From contig NZ_JRQN01000012.1 in NCBI RefSeq assembly GCF_000785785.1, positions 1-64,000 on the forward strand: 64,000 nucleotides of DNA. Reading direction: 5' to 3'. The notes under the pieces were generated by a model. The model had not been told where the DNA came from. It worked only from the letters and a program-made list of their open reading frames with translations, and ran no database searches. Numbering within the stretch: position 1 is the first letter of the stretch; every line of letters begins with the position of its first letter. The position numbers and the translations under genes were made by a program. Shown here piece after piece: positions 27,303 to 40,018 of this stretch. The DNA is from Streptococcus uberis (GTDB lineage: Bacteria; Bacillota; Bacilli; Lactobacillales; Streptococcaceae).

Positions 27303-28436
27303 ATGGTACAATTAAATTTGAATCACATTTTCAAAAAATACCCTAATACAAGTCACTACGCAGTTGAAGATTTTGATTTGGATATTGCTGATAAAGAGTT
27401 TATCGTTTTCGTTGGGCCTTCAGGGTGTGGTAAATCAACAACGCTTCGAATGATTGCGGGACTAGAAGATATTTCTGAAGGTGAGCTAAAAATTGACGGT
27501 GAAGTTGTTAATGACAAATCACCTAAAGACCGAGATATTGCCATGGTTTTCCAAAACTATGCCCTATACCCTCATATGACTGTATATGATAACATGGCCT
27601 TTGGTTTAAAACTTCGTAAATATAAAAAAGATGATATTGACCAACGTGTTAAAGAAGCAGCAACCATCTTAGGTTTGACAGAATTCTTAGATCGTAAACC
27701 GGCTGATTTATCAGGTGGACAACGTCAACGTGTTGCCATGGGACGTGCGATTGTTCGTGATCCTAAAGTTTTCTTAATGGATGAGCCATTGTCAAACTTG
27801 GATGCTAAGTTGCGTGTATCAATGCGTGCTGAAATTGCGAAGATTCACCGTCGCATTGGTTCAACAACCATCTATGTTACTCATGACCAAACAGAAGCAA
27901 TGACATTAGCGGATCGTATCGTTATTATGAGTGCCACTAAAAATCCAGAGGGAAATGGTACTATTGGTAAAATTGAACAAGTTGGTTCTCCACAAGAGCT
28001 GTATAACCTTCCTGCTAATAAATTCGTTGCAGGATTCATTGGTAGCCCAGCTATGAACTTCTTTGAAGTAACTGTCAATGGTGGTCGTATCACGAGTGAA
28101 GAAGGATTGGATATTGCTATTCCGGAAGGCCAAGAAAAAGTCCTAGAAGCAGGTGGTTACCTAGGTAAAAAAGTCATCTTTGGTATTCGTCCAGAAGATA
28201 TTTCAGCAAATCAAATTGTTCAAGATACATTCCCAAGTGCTAGTGTTAAAGCTGAAGTTTTAGTTTCAGAATTATTAGGTTCAGAAACAATGCTTTATGT
28301 TAAACAAGGTAGTACAGAATTTGCATCGCGAGTTGATGCGCGTGATTTCCATAATCCAGGAGAAATCGTAGATTTGACATTCAATGTGTCAAAAGGTCAC
28401 TTCTTTGATTTGGAAACAGAACAAGCAATTCGTTAA
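27303..28436 (+). CDS. msmK: Sugar ABC transporter ATPase MsmK
   Basis: MsmK powers several carbohydrate ABC importers in streptococci. The 377-residue protein has Walker A (GPSGCGKST, 38-46), the Q-loop (FQNYALYPHM), the ABC signature (LSGGQRQR), Walker B (VFLMDEPLSNLDAKLR) and the H-loop (TIYVTHDQTEAM). A regulatory TOBE/MalK-type C-terminal region follows. In S. pneumoniae and S. suis one MsmK serves many importers, so it is the likely ATPase for the maltodextrin importer at 58-64 kb, although a dedicated ATPase (MalA/MalK) may lie beyond the edge. It is followed by a strong terminator before dexB. Confidence 0.92.
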   Translation: MVQLNLNHIFKKYPNTSHYAVEDFDLDIADKEFIVFVGPSGCGKSTTLRMIAGLEDISEGELKIDGEVVNDKSPKDRDIAMVFQNYALYPHMTVYDNMAFGLKLRKYKKDDIDQRVKEAATILGLTEFLDRKPADLSGGQRQRVAMGRAIVRDPKVFLMDEPLSNLDAKLRVSMRAEIAKIHRRIGSTTIYVTHDQTEAMTLADRIVIMSATKNPEGNGTIGKIEQVGSPQELYNLPANKFVAGFIGSPAMNFFEVTVNGGRITSEEGLDIAIPEGQEKVLEAGGYLGKKVIFGIRPEDISANQIVQDTFPSASVKAEVLVSELLGSETMLYVKQGSTEFASRVDARDFHNPGEIVDLTFNVSKGHFFDLETEQAIR

Positions 28437-28453
28437 TGAGCGATTCCTCCTAG

Positions 28454-30135
<1,682 letters not shown>

Positions 30136-30140
30136 AAACT

Positions 30141-30226
30141 AAAAGACATGTTTTTGAACTGCCTCTAATCGTTAGCGTTTTTGTCTAACTTTTTGAAGGT
30201 AGTTCAAAAAGTTGTCTTTTTTAAAA
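30141..30226 (+). terminator. Long hairpin terminator after dexB
   Basis: AAAAGACA..TTTTTGAACTGCCT pairs with AGGTAGTTCAAAAA..TGTCTTTT across an internal loop, followed by a T run. Confidence 0.75.
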
Positions 30227-30273
30227 AAATAAAAAACAAGCGATTGCATGTAATAAAACATTGATTTTTCAAC

Positions 30274-30338
30274 TGCTATAATAAAATTAAAAAAATAAGC
30301 GGAAAGCGCTTGCTTTATTGTTTATGAGACGATATACT
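30274..30338 (+). promoter_or_regulatory. Promoter region of apuA with cre-like site
   Basis: Two promoters are possible: extended -10 TGCTATAAT (30274-30282), and TTGCTT (30310-30315) with 17 bp to TATACT (30333-30338). GGAAAGCGCTTGCT (30301-30314) resembles a cre site and overlaps the second -35, suggesting CcpA control. Confidence 0.6.
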
Positions 30339-30370
30339 AATAATGAAAAAAGGTTAAGGAGAAAATAAGG

Positions 30371-33300
30371 ATGTTGTCACAAAAAAAGCAAAAAGCGCTT
30401 TTACCTGAAAAGCGTCATATTTTTAGTATTCGTAAGTTCAAAGTTGGAGTTGCTTCAGTTGCCATTGCATCAGCTCTTTTTTTCGCGGGGCAATCACCAG
30501 TATTGGCCGATACGGTAAGGCCAGCAGCTAGTGCTGATGTCAGTCTAGTAACGCCTGTTACAGAGCCTTCTACGGCGATAATTGCGCAAAAAAATGTAAC
30601 CGTTACCACGACCGAAGAGCCCATTATTGCACAAGGGAATCAAGCTACATCAGTGGCCGATACGAGTTCTGTTCAAGCAGCGCCAGCAATTGTTACAAGT
30701 CCAGAGCCAGTGACAAGTAGTGTGCAAAGTCAGCCTGACCAGAGTTTTGCTGCACCAGCAACTCAAGCGGCACCTAATGCTGAAGTGCCAATTGCAAGTG
30801 GTAACATTCGTTTGCATTTCCAAGGAGTGACAGATGCTAATGTAAACCAATCTTCTATTTGGACTTGGGGTGGAGTAGAAAAACCGTCTACTGGGACTTG
30901 GCCAACTGCTGCAACTTCTTTTAACAATCAACAAAAGGATGCTTATGGTCACTATTTAGATATCGCTAAAGCAGCCATTCCTGGTGATATTGGTTATGTT
31001 CTTTTGGATGGTGCTAATAAAGTGGGCGAGGCTGACCGCAAAGTACCACTAATTGATCCAAGTATGAATGAGGCTTGGATTGATAATCAGTTTAATACTT
31101 ATACCTATCAACCGTTAGCTGATAAAAATAGCATTCGCATCAATTATAAACGTGCTGATAATAATTATGACGGCTGGGGAGTTTGGCCTTGGGGAGATGT
31201 CTCAACTACCAGTCAAAACTGGCCGTCAGGGGCTTTAGAATTTGTTAATGAAGGCAAGTATGGCCGTTATGTTGATGTGCCATTATCACAAGGTTTGGCC
31301 TCAAATTTAGGCTTCCTATTAGTTAATAAAAATGATCCAACAACATTAGGAAATAAAACGAGTGACATGCATTTTAGTGACCGTGAAAACAATAGCCAAA
31401 TTTTCCTAAAGAGTGGTGACGATACCGTCTATACCAACCCTTATTACATCAAGGCTGATGCTGAACAAGATTTTTCAAAAGCTGTTCCTGGTAATAAAAA
31501 AGTTACAGCAACTGCAACTAGTTTACGAGCCTTTAATTACAATGAAACTGGTTTAATTGATGTACAGTTAACAAATCCAGACGCTGCTAAAATCACTCGG
31601 ATGGAAGTTGACACAGCGCAACTAGGTGGGGGAAAAATTCTCATCTCACCAGAACTTAACCGAGTGACGATTACTGCTAGCTCTGCTACAAAGGTAGGTT
31701 CTTACAGTCTTCCGATTCGTATTTATGATGCTGATAATGGCTATTATGACACAAGTGTCACAGTATCAATTACAGATCGCCAAAAGAAAGACGGAGAAAA
31801 GGATTGGGATGAACAAATCATCTATTTTATGGTCACTGACCGTTTCTATAATGGCGATACTAGCAATGATAATCTCGATAATCAACCTTATAGCTCTGCG
31901 ATTAATCAAAAAGGAATCTACAAAGGTGGTGACTTTAAGGGGGTAATGGCTAAGCTGGATTACCTTAAATCGTTGGGAGTAACGAGTGTTTGGATTACTC
32001 CAATCGTTGAGAATGTGCCACAAAATGTTTCGACTGAAGCAAGCAAGGAGTATTATGCTTATCATGGTTACTGGGCTAATGATTTTGAAAAGTTAAATCC
32101 TCACTTAGGCACACTTGAAGATTTCCATAACTTGATTGACCAAGCCGCAGAACGTGGAATAAATATCATTGTTGATGTTGTTTTAAACCACGCGGGCTAT
32201 GGTGCTGGAAATAAATTTGCTGGAATGATTAGGACAGGTAGTGATGTTGTTAAAGGAGATGATCAAAAAGATTCATTAGCAGGGTTGCCTGACTTTAAAA
32301 CTGAGGATGCCGCTGTCCGCAAACAATTAGTAGAATGGCAAAGTCAATGGTTAGAAAAATCAAAAACTGCTAAAGGTAATAGTATCTATGCCTTTCGTGT
32401 TGATACCGTAAAACACGTTGATGATACCACTTGGCAACATTTTAAAAATGAATTAGCTTTGAAAGACGCTGATTTCCACTTAGTTGGCGAAAGTTGGGAA
32501 GCAAGTTATAAGGATACTAAAGGTGACCTTGGCACTGGAACAATGGATAGTTTGCTTGACTTTGGCTTTAAAGATATTGCTAAGTTGTTAGTAAACGGTC
32601 AAATGAAGGCGGCTAGTGATGAATTAGCAGCACGAAATCAATTTATCACAAGTAGTCAACTGTTGTCACAGTTCTTGGGCAGCCATGATGAAGACGGCTT
32701 CCTCTACAGTATTGGTGGTGATCTTAATAAATTCAAATTAGCTGCTAGTTTGTTATTAACGGCAAAAGGGCAACCTGTTATTTATTATGGTGAAGAGCTT
32801 GGTCAAAGTGGGGCAAATAATTGGCCTTTCTATGATAACCGTTATGATTTTGACTGGGCTAAAACAAGCAATAGTGATCTCCTTGAACATTACAAGAAAT
32901 TATTAGCCTTTAGAAAAGCACACAGCGATTTGTTTGCTAAGGGAGATTACAAACTAATTGCCTCAAATGACAGCCAAAAATGGCTTTTAAGTAAACAATC
33001 TTCGGCGACTGACCAAGCATATATGTTGTATCATGTGGAAGAGGCTGCTCGACAGTTAACGCTTAAAGTGAGCAGTGCGGATGCTGTGATAACAGATGCT
33101 TATACTGGTAAAACTTATCAGGCCCAAACAGTGGCTGATGGATTATACCATGTAACGCTAGAGGTGCCAGGATCTATTTCTGGTGGCACCATGTTGCTTA
33201 CTATTAGTTCTGGCGAGATTTTAGGTGTAGAAACTAAGGTTGATACTGAAACACCTATTGCTGCGGGTTTTATCAGAATGCATTTCAAAACACTGCCATC

Positions 33301-36300
33301 AGATAATCTTTCAAGTTTGGGATTGTGGACATGGGAAGATGTTGATGTGCCGTCTGAAAAAAAGGGACCTTGGCCAACAGGAGCAACTAGCTTTTCTAGT
33401 GCTAAACAAGATAACTACGGTTATTATTTAGATATTAAGATGTCTGAAGGACCACGTGATTTACTGAAATGGTTGATTAATGATACAGCAGGAAATAATA
33501 TCACAGGTGACCAGTCCTTAGACATTCTTAGTCAGTCAATGAACGAAGTGTGGTTTGACGAGTCATACAAAGTGCATTATTACTTGCCTCAAGCTGAAGG
33601 AACAGTGCGTATTAACTATTTCCGTACCGACGGAGACTATACCAATAAGTCTCTTTGGCTATGGGGGAGTGTAGATCCTAGTGTTCTTAGCCAGCTTGGC
33701 AAATGGCCGGACGGCATAAACTTTAAAACTATTGGAAAGTATGGAGCGTATATAGATATCAAAATGACAAACCAACCAAGTGAGCTAGGCTTCCTTCTCT
33801 TGGATGAGAGTAAAGCTGAAAATGCCGTTAAAATTCGTCAAGAGGATTACAAATTCATCGATTTTAAGAATCACTCTCAGATTTTCCTCAAAGACGATGA
33901 TGCGACTATCTACACTAATCCTTATTTTGTGAATAACGTGCGTATGATGGGGCTCAACAGACAAGCCCAACAAGTATTGTAGCCAGCATGACAAGTTTGG
34001 AAGGGGCTGACCAGGCAACAATTTTGAAAAATCTCACGATTACTGATAAGAATTCACAAGTTGTGGCAATATCTGGTATTCAATTATCTCCGATCAACAA
34101 AACCATTGACATCACAGGTAATTTCCTTGCTGGCAATGGTCCATACACTGTTTCTTATCTAACTGATAAATTTACAGCAAAAAGCAATTGGCAATATAAA
34201 GATGCCTATATGCTTATGACGGCCCTCTTGGGGCGACTGTCTCTGAAAATGGACAAGTGGTTGATTTGGGACTCTGGTCACCAAGTGCAGAGGCTGTTTC
34301 ACTCGTTATTTATGATAAAGACAATCAAAACGTAGTAACTGGAAAAGTAGCCATGACTAAAGGAGATAAAGGGCAGTGGACCCTTCGTTTGGACCAATCA
34401 TCTGGTTTAGGAATTAGTAACTATAGCGGCTATTACTATCATTATGCAATTATGCGTGGTGGAAAAGAGTTTCTTGTTCTAGATCCGTATGCTAAATCCC
34501 TAGCGGAATGGAATTCTGATATAGCTGATAAAGGGCCATCATATGCAGTAGCTAAAGCAGCTTTTGTTAACCCAAGTCAACTTGGTCCAAAAGAATTAGA
34601 TTTTGCTAAAATTCCAGGTTTTAAAACAAGAGAAGATGCTATTATCTATGAAGCTCATGTACGAGATTTCACCTCGGATCAAACGATTTCAGGTCAATTA
34701 ACCAACCAATTTGGAACCTTTGCAGCCTTTGCAGAACGCTTGTCCTATTTGAAAGAATTAGGAGTAACCCATGTGCAATTGTTACCTGTAATGTCTTATT
34801 ACTTTGTTAATGAAATGAACAAAGAACGTTTGACTAATTATGCTTCAAGTAGCACAAACTATAACTGGGGATATGACCCACAAAGTTATTTTGCCTTGAC
34901 TGGTATGTATGCTACAGACCCTACAGATCCTGCTAAGCGAATTGAAGAATTTAAAAATTTGGTTAATGAAATTCATAAACTGGGGATGGGAGTCATCTTA
35001 GATGTGGTTTATAACCATACAGCTAAAGTCAATCTTTTTGAAGATTTAGAGCCTAATTATTACCACTTTATGGATGCTGATGGCACACCTCGTTCAAGCT
35101 TTGGTGGTGGTCGTCTTGGAACAACCCATTACATGACAAAACGCTTAATGATTGATTCCATTACCTACATGGTCAATGAATTTAAAGTAGATGGTTTTCG
35201 TTTTGATATGATGGGTGACCATGATGCAGCTTCGATAGAAGCTGCCTTCAAAGCAGCCAAAGCAATCAATCCAAATATTATCATGTTAGGCGAAGGTTGG
35301 GTTACCTATGCTGGTGATGAGAATCAACCACAAGTAGCAGCTGACCAAAAATGGATGAGTAAGACAGATACTGTTGGAGTGTTCTCAGATGACATGCGAA
35401 ATATCTTGAAATCTGGATTTGGAAATGAAGGGCAACCTGCTTTTCTAACTGGTGGTGCTAGAAGTGTTAATGGACTCTTTAGTAACATCAAAGCACAACC
35501 AACTAATTTTACTGCGGATGACCCAGGAGACGTTATTCAATACATTGCAGCACATGACAATTTAACCCTATTTGATATCATCGCGCAGTCAATCAAAAAA
35601 GACCCATCAATTGCAGAAAATAACGCCGAAATCCATCGTCGTTTACGTCTTGGTAATTTGATGATGATGACTTCTCAAGGAACAGCATTTGTTCACTCTG
35701 GTCAAGAGTATGGTCGCACGAAACAGTTCCGTGATCCAGCCTATAAGTTGCCAGTTGCTGCAGATAAAGTTCCTAATAAGTCACACTTTTTAGTTGACCA
35801 AAATGGAAAACCTTTTGACTATCCATACTTTATCCATGATTCTTATGACTCAACAGATGCGATTAATCATTTTGATTGGCAAAAAGCTACTAATGCACAA
35901 CTATTCCCAGAAAATGTTAAGAGTCATGACTACATGAAAGGGTTGATTGCACTACGTCGTTCAACAGATGCTTTCCACTTGAGCACAAAAGATTTAGTTG
36001 ACCAAAATGTGAAGCTCTTGACTATTCCAGGGCAAAATGGCGTATCTGAATCTGATTTAGTGATTGGCTATATGGTGACAGCAAGTAATGGTGACCGTTA
36101 TGTTGTTTTAGTCAATGCTGATCAAAAAGAGCGTCACTTCACTTTGGATCAAGAATGGCTTAAAGCACAAGTTTTAGTTGATGCTGATCGCGCAGGAACA
36201 AAGAGTTTGACAGATTATGTCGGACTTAAATTTGATGCTACTGGTCTAACACTCAGTGCCTTAACAGCGACTGTTTTGAAAATTGCTGCGCCTTCAAGTG

Positions 36301-36704
36301 ATTCTGAGCCAGAGACAAGACCCGAAAAAGAGCCAGTGATCAGTCCAGAAGCTGGCTCACAGGATCCTAACCCGTCAGAAACTCCAAGTAGTGACGATAA
36401 AACTCCTAGGCCAACACCAACAGAACAACCATCTACTAAAGGGGATTCTCCTGTTGAAGAGGGAGTACCTGGGAAAGCTAAACAGGCCAAAGGTTACCAA
36501 ACAGTAAATTATGGCCAATACAAGAAATGGGTAGCAACAGGAAAGCTAAACAAAGCTGAAAAAGAAATGCTGAAAATGGCTAAAAAAACTAATAAGCACA
36601 AGAAAAAAAGAATGCTAGGTAATGCCTCAACAACTCAAGCTTCAGTTGGGTTGCTAGCGCTCATGAGCTTAGGTGCTGTAGTTGTTTACAAGAAGAAAAA
36701 CTAA
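30371..36704 (+). pseudogene. apuA: Cell-surface amylopullulanase, dual GH13 (two frameshifts)
   Basis: The rebuilt protein has about 2,110 residues. It starts with a YSIRK-type signal (FSIRKFKVGVASV), then two CBM41 starch-binding modules (about 140 and 250), an alpha-amylase domain (about 478-940; FRVDTVKHV, VGESWE, GSHDED), two more CBM41 modules (about 960 and 1076), and a pullulanase domain (about 1280-1950; YNWGYDP, DVVYNHT, FRFDMMGDH, LGEGW, AHDNLT). A Pro/Ser/Glu linker and a hydrophobic KKKN tail end it. The layout matches S. suis ApuA, which cuts alpha-1,4 and alpha-1,6 bonds in starch and glycogen. One-base losses near 33943 and 34209 break the frame. The expected LPxTG is absent; the sequence reads RMLGNAS. 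Confidence 0.88.
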
Positions 36705-36777
36705 TGGTTGTCGATTCTTTTAAAGACATTAATAAGATGAATGCTTTAAGATAATTCCTGAAAGCTATTAGTTAACT

Positions 36778-36806
36778 AAGAGACAGTCTGGGCTGTCTCT
36801 TTTCTT
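36778..36806 (+). terminator. Terminator after apuA
   Basis: AAGAGACAG (36778-36786) pairs with CTGTCTCTT (36793-36801), followed by TTCTT. Confidence 0.85.
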
Positions 36807-36853
36807 ACCTAAAAAATTGTAGAGAAAGATATTGAGAAATGCCCTTATGACAG

Positions 36854-36882
36854 TTGAAAAAAATCTTTTAGATGAGTATAAT
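36854..36882 (+). promoter_or_regulatory. galE promoter
   Basis: TTGAAA (36854-36859), a 17-bp spacer and a perfect TATAAT (36877-36882). It leaves a galE leader of about 125 nt with no structure I can name. Confidence 0.75.
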
Positions 36883-37012
36883 AATAGAGCGTATTTAGAC
36901 TATAAACAACAAAGAACATAATCATAATATTGTGGGTTAAGTGAGTTAGAAATATTTATAAATAAGAATGCCTAATTAGCTAGTTTTATTTAAGGAAATA
37001 GGAGAATAAGAA

Positions 37013-38008
37013 ATGACAATTTTAGTACTTGGTGGAGCTGGTTATATCGGGTCGCATATGGTTGATCGACTCATCGAAGTGGAAAATGAAGAAGTTGTAG
37101 TCGTTGATAATTTGGTTACAGGACATCGTCAAGCAGTTCATAAGGATGCTAAGTTTTATGAAGGTGATTTAGCCGACCAGAACTTTATGCGTCAGGTTTT
37201 CACAGAAAACCCTCAAGTTGATGCAGTTATTCATTTCGCAGCTTATTCTTTGGTCAGTGAATCAATGGAGAACCCACTTAAATACTTCGACAATAACACA
37301 GTAGGCATGGTAAAATTATTAGAAGTGATGAATGAATGTGGTGTGAAAAATATTGTCTTCTCATCAACAGCTGCTACTTATGGTATTCCAGAAGAAATGC
37401 CAATTAAAGAAAGTACTCCACAAAAACCAATTAATCCTTATGGTGAAAGTAAGTTGATGATGGAAAAAATCATGGCTTGGTGTGATGAAGCTTACGGCAT
37501 CAAATTTGTAGCACTTCGTTATTTCAATGTTGCTGGTGATAAACCTGATGGTAGCATTGGTGAAGACCACAATCCAGAGACTCACTTGATTCCCGTTGTC
37601 TTACAAGTGGCCCAGGGCAACCGTGAGAAAATGACTATCTTTGGAGATGATTATGATACAGCAGATGGGACTAATGTTCGTGACTATGTTCATCCTTTCG
37701 ATTTGGCGCAAGCGCATAGCCTGGCGGTTAAGTATTTAAGAGAAGGAAATGAGTCAACAGCTTTCAACTTAGGTTCTTCTACAGGCTTTTCGAATTTGCA
37801 AATTGTAGAAGTAGCACGTAAAGTAACCGGAGAATCAATCCCTGCTGAAATTGGTCCCCGGAGACAAGGTGATCCAGATAGCTTAATTGCTGATTCAAGT
37901 AAGGCACGTGAGGTACTTGGTTGGAAACCAGAATTTGATGATATTGAAAAAATTATCGCAACTGCTTGGACTTGGCATTCAAGCCATCCAAATGGTTATG
38001 AAGAATAG
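37013..38008 (+). CDS. galE: UDP-glucose 4-epimerase
   Basis: GalE interconverts UDP-glucose and UDP-galactose for galactose use and wall polysaccharides. The 331-residue protein has the NAD-binding GGAGYIGSH motif at residues 7-15, the catalytic Ser/Thr in SSTAATYG near 124, and the YxxxK pair in YGESKLMME near 148. It stands alone, without galK or galT. AGGAGAATAAGAA precedes the ATG. A terminator follows. Confidence 0.94.
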   Translation: MTILVLGGAGYIGSHMVDRLIEVENEEVVVVDNLVTGHRQAVHKDAKFYEGDLADQNFMRQVFTENPQVDAVIHFAAYSLVSESMENPLKYFDNNTVGMVKLLEVMNECGVKNIVFSSTAATYGIPEEMPIKESTPQKPINPYGESKLMMEKIMAWCDEAYGIKFVALRYFNVAGDKPDGSIGEDHNPETHLIPVVLQVAQGNREKMTIFGDDYDTADGTNVRDYVHPFDLAQAHSLAVKYLREGNESTAFNLGSSTGFSNLQIVEVARKVTGESIPAEIGPRRQGDPDSLIADSSKAREVLGWKPEFDDIEKIIATAWTWHSSHPNGYEE

Positions 38009-38012
38009 ACTT

Positions 38013-38036
38013 AAAAAGACTAATTTTAGTCTTTTT
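38013..38036 (+). terminator. Terminator after galE
   Basis: AAAAAGACTA pairs with TAGTCTTTTT around ATTT. Confidence 0.88.
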
Positions 38037-38047
38037 CATTTCATTTC

Positions 38048-38076
38048 TTGAAAAATAAGAATTTTTCGCATAAAAT
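38048..38076 (+). promoter_or_regulatory. Promoter of the thioredoxin-like gene
   Basis: TTGAAA (38048-38053), 17 bp, TAAAAT (38071-38076). Confidence 0.7.
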
Positions 38077-38108
38077 AACAGATATAATTGAAAGAAAAAG
38101 GAAAAGAT

Positions 38109-38453
38109 ATGCATTTTAGTGACGTTATAAAACAGTTCGAAGAAGTTACTGTTCAGGAACTTAGTGATAAGATTGAAACAGAAGATAAAGTCATTGCCTT
38201 TTTAGGTCGTGACACCTGTTCATTCTGTCGACGGTTTGCTCCCAAATTAGCATCAGTCAGTAAAGAAAAAAATTACCATGTATACTTCGTTGCAAGTGAT
38301 AATATGGTCGATTTGCCACTGATATCTCAATTTAGGGAAGACAATCATATTCCAACTGTCCCTGCCTTGCTTGTTTCAAAACACGGCAGTATCAGACGAG
38401 TTTGTGATTCATCATTAAGTGAGCAAGACATTATCAGCTTCATTGAAGCATAG
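38109..38453 (+). CDS. Thioredoxin-like protein (bacteriocin-accessory type)
   Basis: The 114-residue cytoplasmic protein has a thioredoxin fold with a redox-active CxxC (DTCSFCRRF near residue 45) and the cis-Pro loop (IPTVPALLV near 86). It resembles the streptococcal 'bacteriocin transport accessory protein' family, which are simply thioredoxin-like proteins; no bacteriocin genes are near. ATG 38109 follows AAAGGAAAAG; an upstream start 7 codons earlier lacks a site. It is a single-gene unit. Confidence 0.82.
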   Translation: MHFSDVIKQFEEVTVQELSDKIETEDKVIAFLGRDTCSFCRRFAPKLASVSKEKNYHVYFVASDNMVDLPLISQFREDNHIPTVPALLVSKHGSIRRVCDSSLSEQDIISFIEA

Positions 38454-38713
38454 AAAAAATAATCTTGATTTTTTAAAGACAAGAGAAGAAGTGGAATTTT
38501 TGCCTCTCCTGTCTCAAGGGTATTTCTTTAATTTATGACTACAAAGCCGTTTGAGCTATTTTATTAGGTGACTTTGTCTATCAAGCTGTTTAAGGCATCT
38601 AAATTAGTTGGGCAATTAAAAAAATGATTGTCGATTTTATAGGCTTTCCTTGATATATATCAGCATTTTTGATATAGTTAAACTTGACTTTAAAATAGAT
38701 TTAAGGAGAAATC
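38454..38713 (+). promoter_or_regulatory. Intergenic region with yajC promoter
   Basis: No gene is seen. An imperfect hairpin (AGACAAGAGAAG with CTCTCCTGTCT, about 38479-38517) may end the thioredoxin-like transcript. TTGATA, 17 bp and TATAGT (within about 38651-38679) form the yajC promoter. Confidence 0.55.
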
Positions 38714-39097
38714 ATGGGAATTTCAACAATATTAATGTTTGTAGTAATGATTGGATTGATCTTTGTCATGCAACGTCAACAAAAGAAACAAGCCAATGAA
38801 CGTCAAAATCAATTGAATGCTATTACTAAGGGTGACCAAGTTGTTACAATTGGTGGTATGTATGCTTTTGTTGATGATGTTGATAAAGAAGCTAATCGTG
38901 TTGTTTTAGATGTAGATGGTATATTTTTACCGTTTGAATTGTCAGCCATTAAACGTGTTGTTTCAAAAGGTGAAGCAGTGACAGAAACAGTTGCATCAAC
39001 TGAAGAAGTTGTAACTGTTGATGAAACAAATCTTCCAGTAGTTGAAGACACAGATATTGCTGTTCAAGAAGAGACAGCAATTAGTGAATCAAAATAA
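38714..39097 (+). CDS. yajC: Preprotein translocase subunit YajC
   Basis: YajC is an accessory of the Sec translocase. The 127-residue protein has one N-terminal membrane helix (STILMFVVMIGLIFVMQ), then a basic segment (RQQKKQANERQNQL) and the YajC domain with GDQVVTIGGMYAFVDDV. The acidic C-terminal tail is longer than in E. coli, as usual in streptococci. AAGGAG precedes the ATG. A terminator separates it from uppS. Confidence 0.93.
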   Translation: MGISTILMFVVMIGLIFVMQRQQKKQANERQNQLNAITKGDQVVTIGGMYAFVDDVDKEANRVVLDVDGIFLPFELSAIKRVVSKGEAVTETVASTEEVVTVDETNLPVVEDTDIAVQEETAISESK

Positions 39098-39116
39098 TAT
39101 TTTTTATGTCATATGT

Positions 39117-39168
39117 ATGAGTTCTTGTAGTTATTTGATGGTCATCTAGCTATAAGGGCTCATTTTTT
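39117..39168 (+). terminator. Terminator after yajC
   Basis: ATGAGTTCTTGTAG pairs imperfectly with CTATAAGGGCTCAT, followed by six Ts. Confidence 0.75.
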
Positions 39169-39210
39169 AAGTAAATCCACTATAAAAGGTAAGTAATATA
39201 CTTGTAATTA

Positions 39211-39219
39211 TGGTAAAAT
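39211..39219 (+). promoter_or_regulatory. Extended -10 of the uppS operon promoter
   Basis: TGGTAAAAT lies 33 bp before the uppS ATG. The identical nonamer occurs before polC and pnp. Confidence 0.6.
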
Positions 39220-39252
39220 ATTAAATAAGTACGCTTAAAATAAGGATAAGAC

Positions 39253-40003
39253 ATGTTTGGATTAAAAGTAAAATCAAAAAATACAAAATTAGATAAGATT
39301 CCAAAACATATTGGAATTATAATGGATGGCAATGGTCGTTGGGCAAAAAAACGGTTAAAACCACGAGTCTTTGGCCATAAAGTAGGAATGGATGCTCTTC
39401 AAGAAGTGACTATTGCAGCTTCTAAATTAGGTGTAAAAGTATTGACAGTTTATGCCTTCTCAACTGAAAATTGGTCTCGTCCAGAAGAAGAAGTGAATTA
39501 TATTCTGAATTTACCCGTTGAGTTCTTTGACAAATATGTCCCTGAGTTGAACAAAAACAATGTTCGTATTCAAATGATCGGTGAGACGCACCGGTTACCA
39601 GAATCAACTTTAGAAGCTTTAAATCAAGCAATCGAAACAACACGTCGCAATTCAGGGTTAGTGCTTAACTTTGCTTTGAATTATGGCGGCCGTGCTGAGA
39701 TTACCAGTGCTGTGCGAATGATAGCTCAAGATGTATTGGATGCTAATTTAAATCCAGGAGATATTACGGAGGACTTGATTGCCAGTTATTTAATGACAGA
39801 TCATCTCCCTTATCTTTACCGAGATCCTGATTTAATCATTCGAACAAGTGGCGAATTACGGCTAAGTAATTTTTTACCATGCAATCAGCCTATAGTGAGT
39901 TTTATTTTACGTCAGTATTATGGCCGGATTTTAAACAGGCCCAGTTGATTGAAGCATTAGAAGAGTATAACCGTCGTCAACGTCGATTTGGTGGGGTTTA
40001 GTA
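39253..40003 (+). pseudogene. uppS: Isoprenyl transferase / undecaprenyl diphosphate synthase (frameshifted)
   Basis: UppS makes the undecaprenyl carrier lipid for wall synthesis and is normally essential. The signature HIGIIMDGNGRWAKKR with its catalytic Asp is at residue about 18, and [12 protein letters not shown] near the C-terminus. After NFLP the frame is lost: near 39881 CCATGCAATC should read CCATGGCAATC. Adding one G gives [12 protein letters not shown] and continues to [14 protein letters not shown] with a stop at 40003, 250 residues in all. An intact gene with a missing G in the sequence is far more likely than loss of this enzyme. cdsA follows 15 bp later. Confidence 0.92.
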
Positions 40004-40018
40004 GGAGTATTTGTTTAT

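Noticed and set aside
30371..36704. Reading apuA as three separate genes
   Set aside because: The three open frames join exactly into conserved GH13/CBM41 domains after single-base corrections, and the internal parts lack their own start signals.
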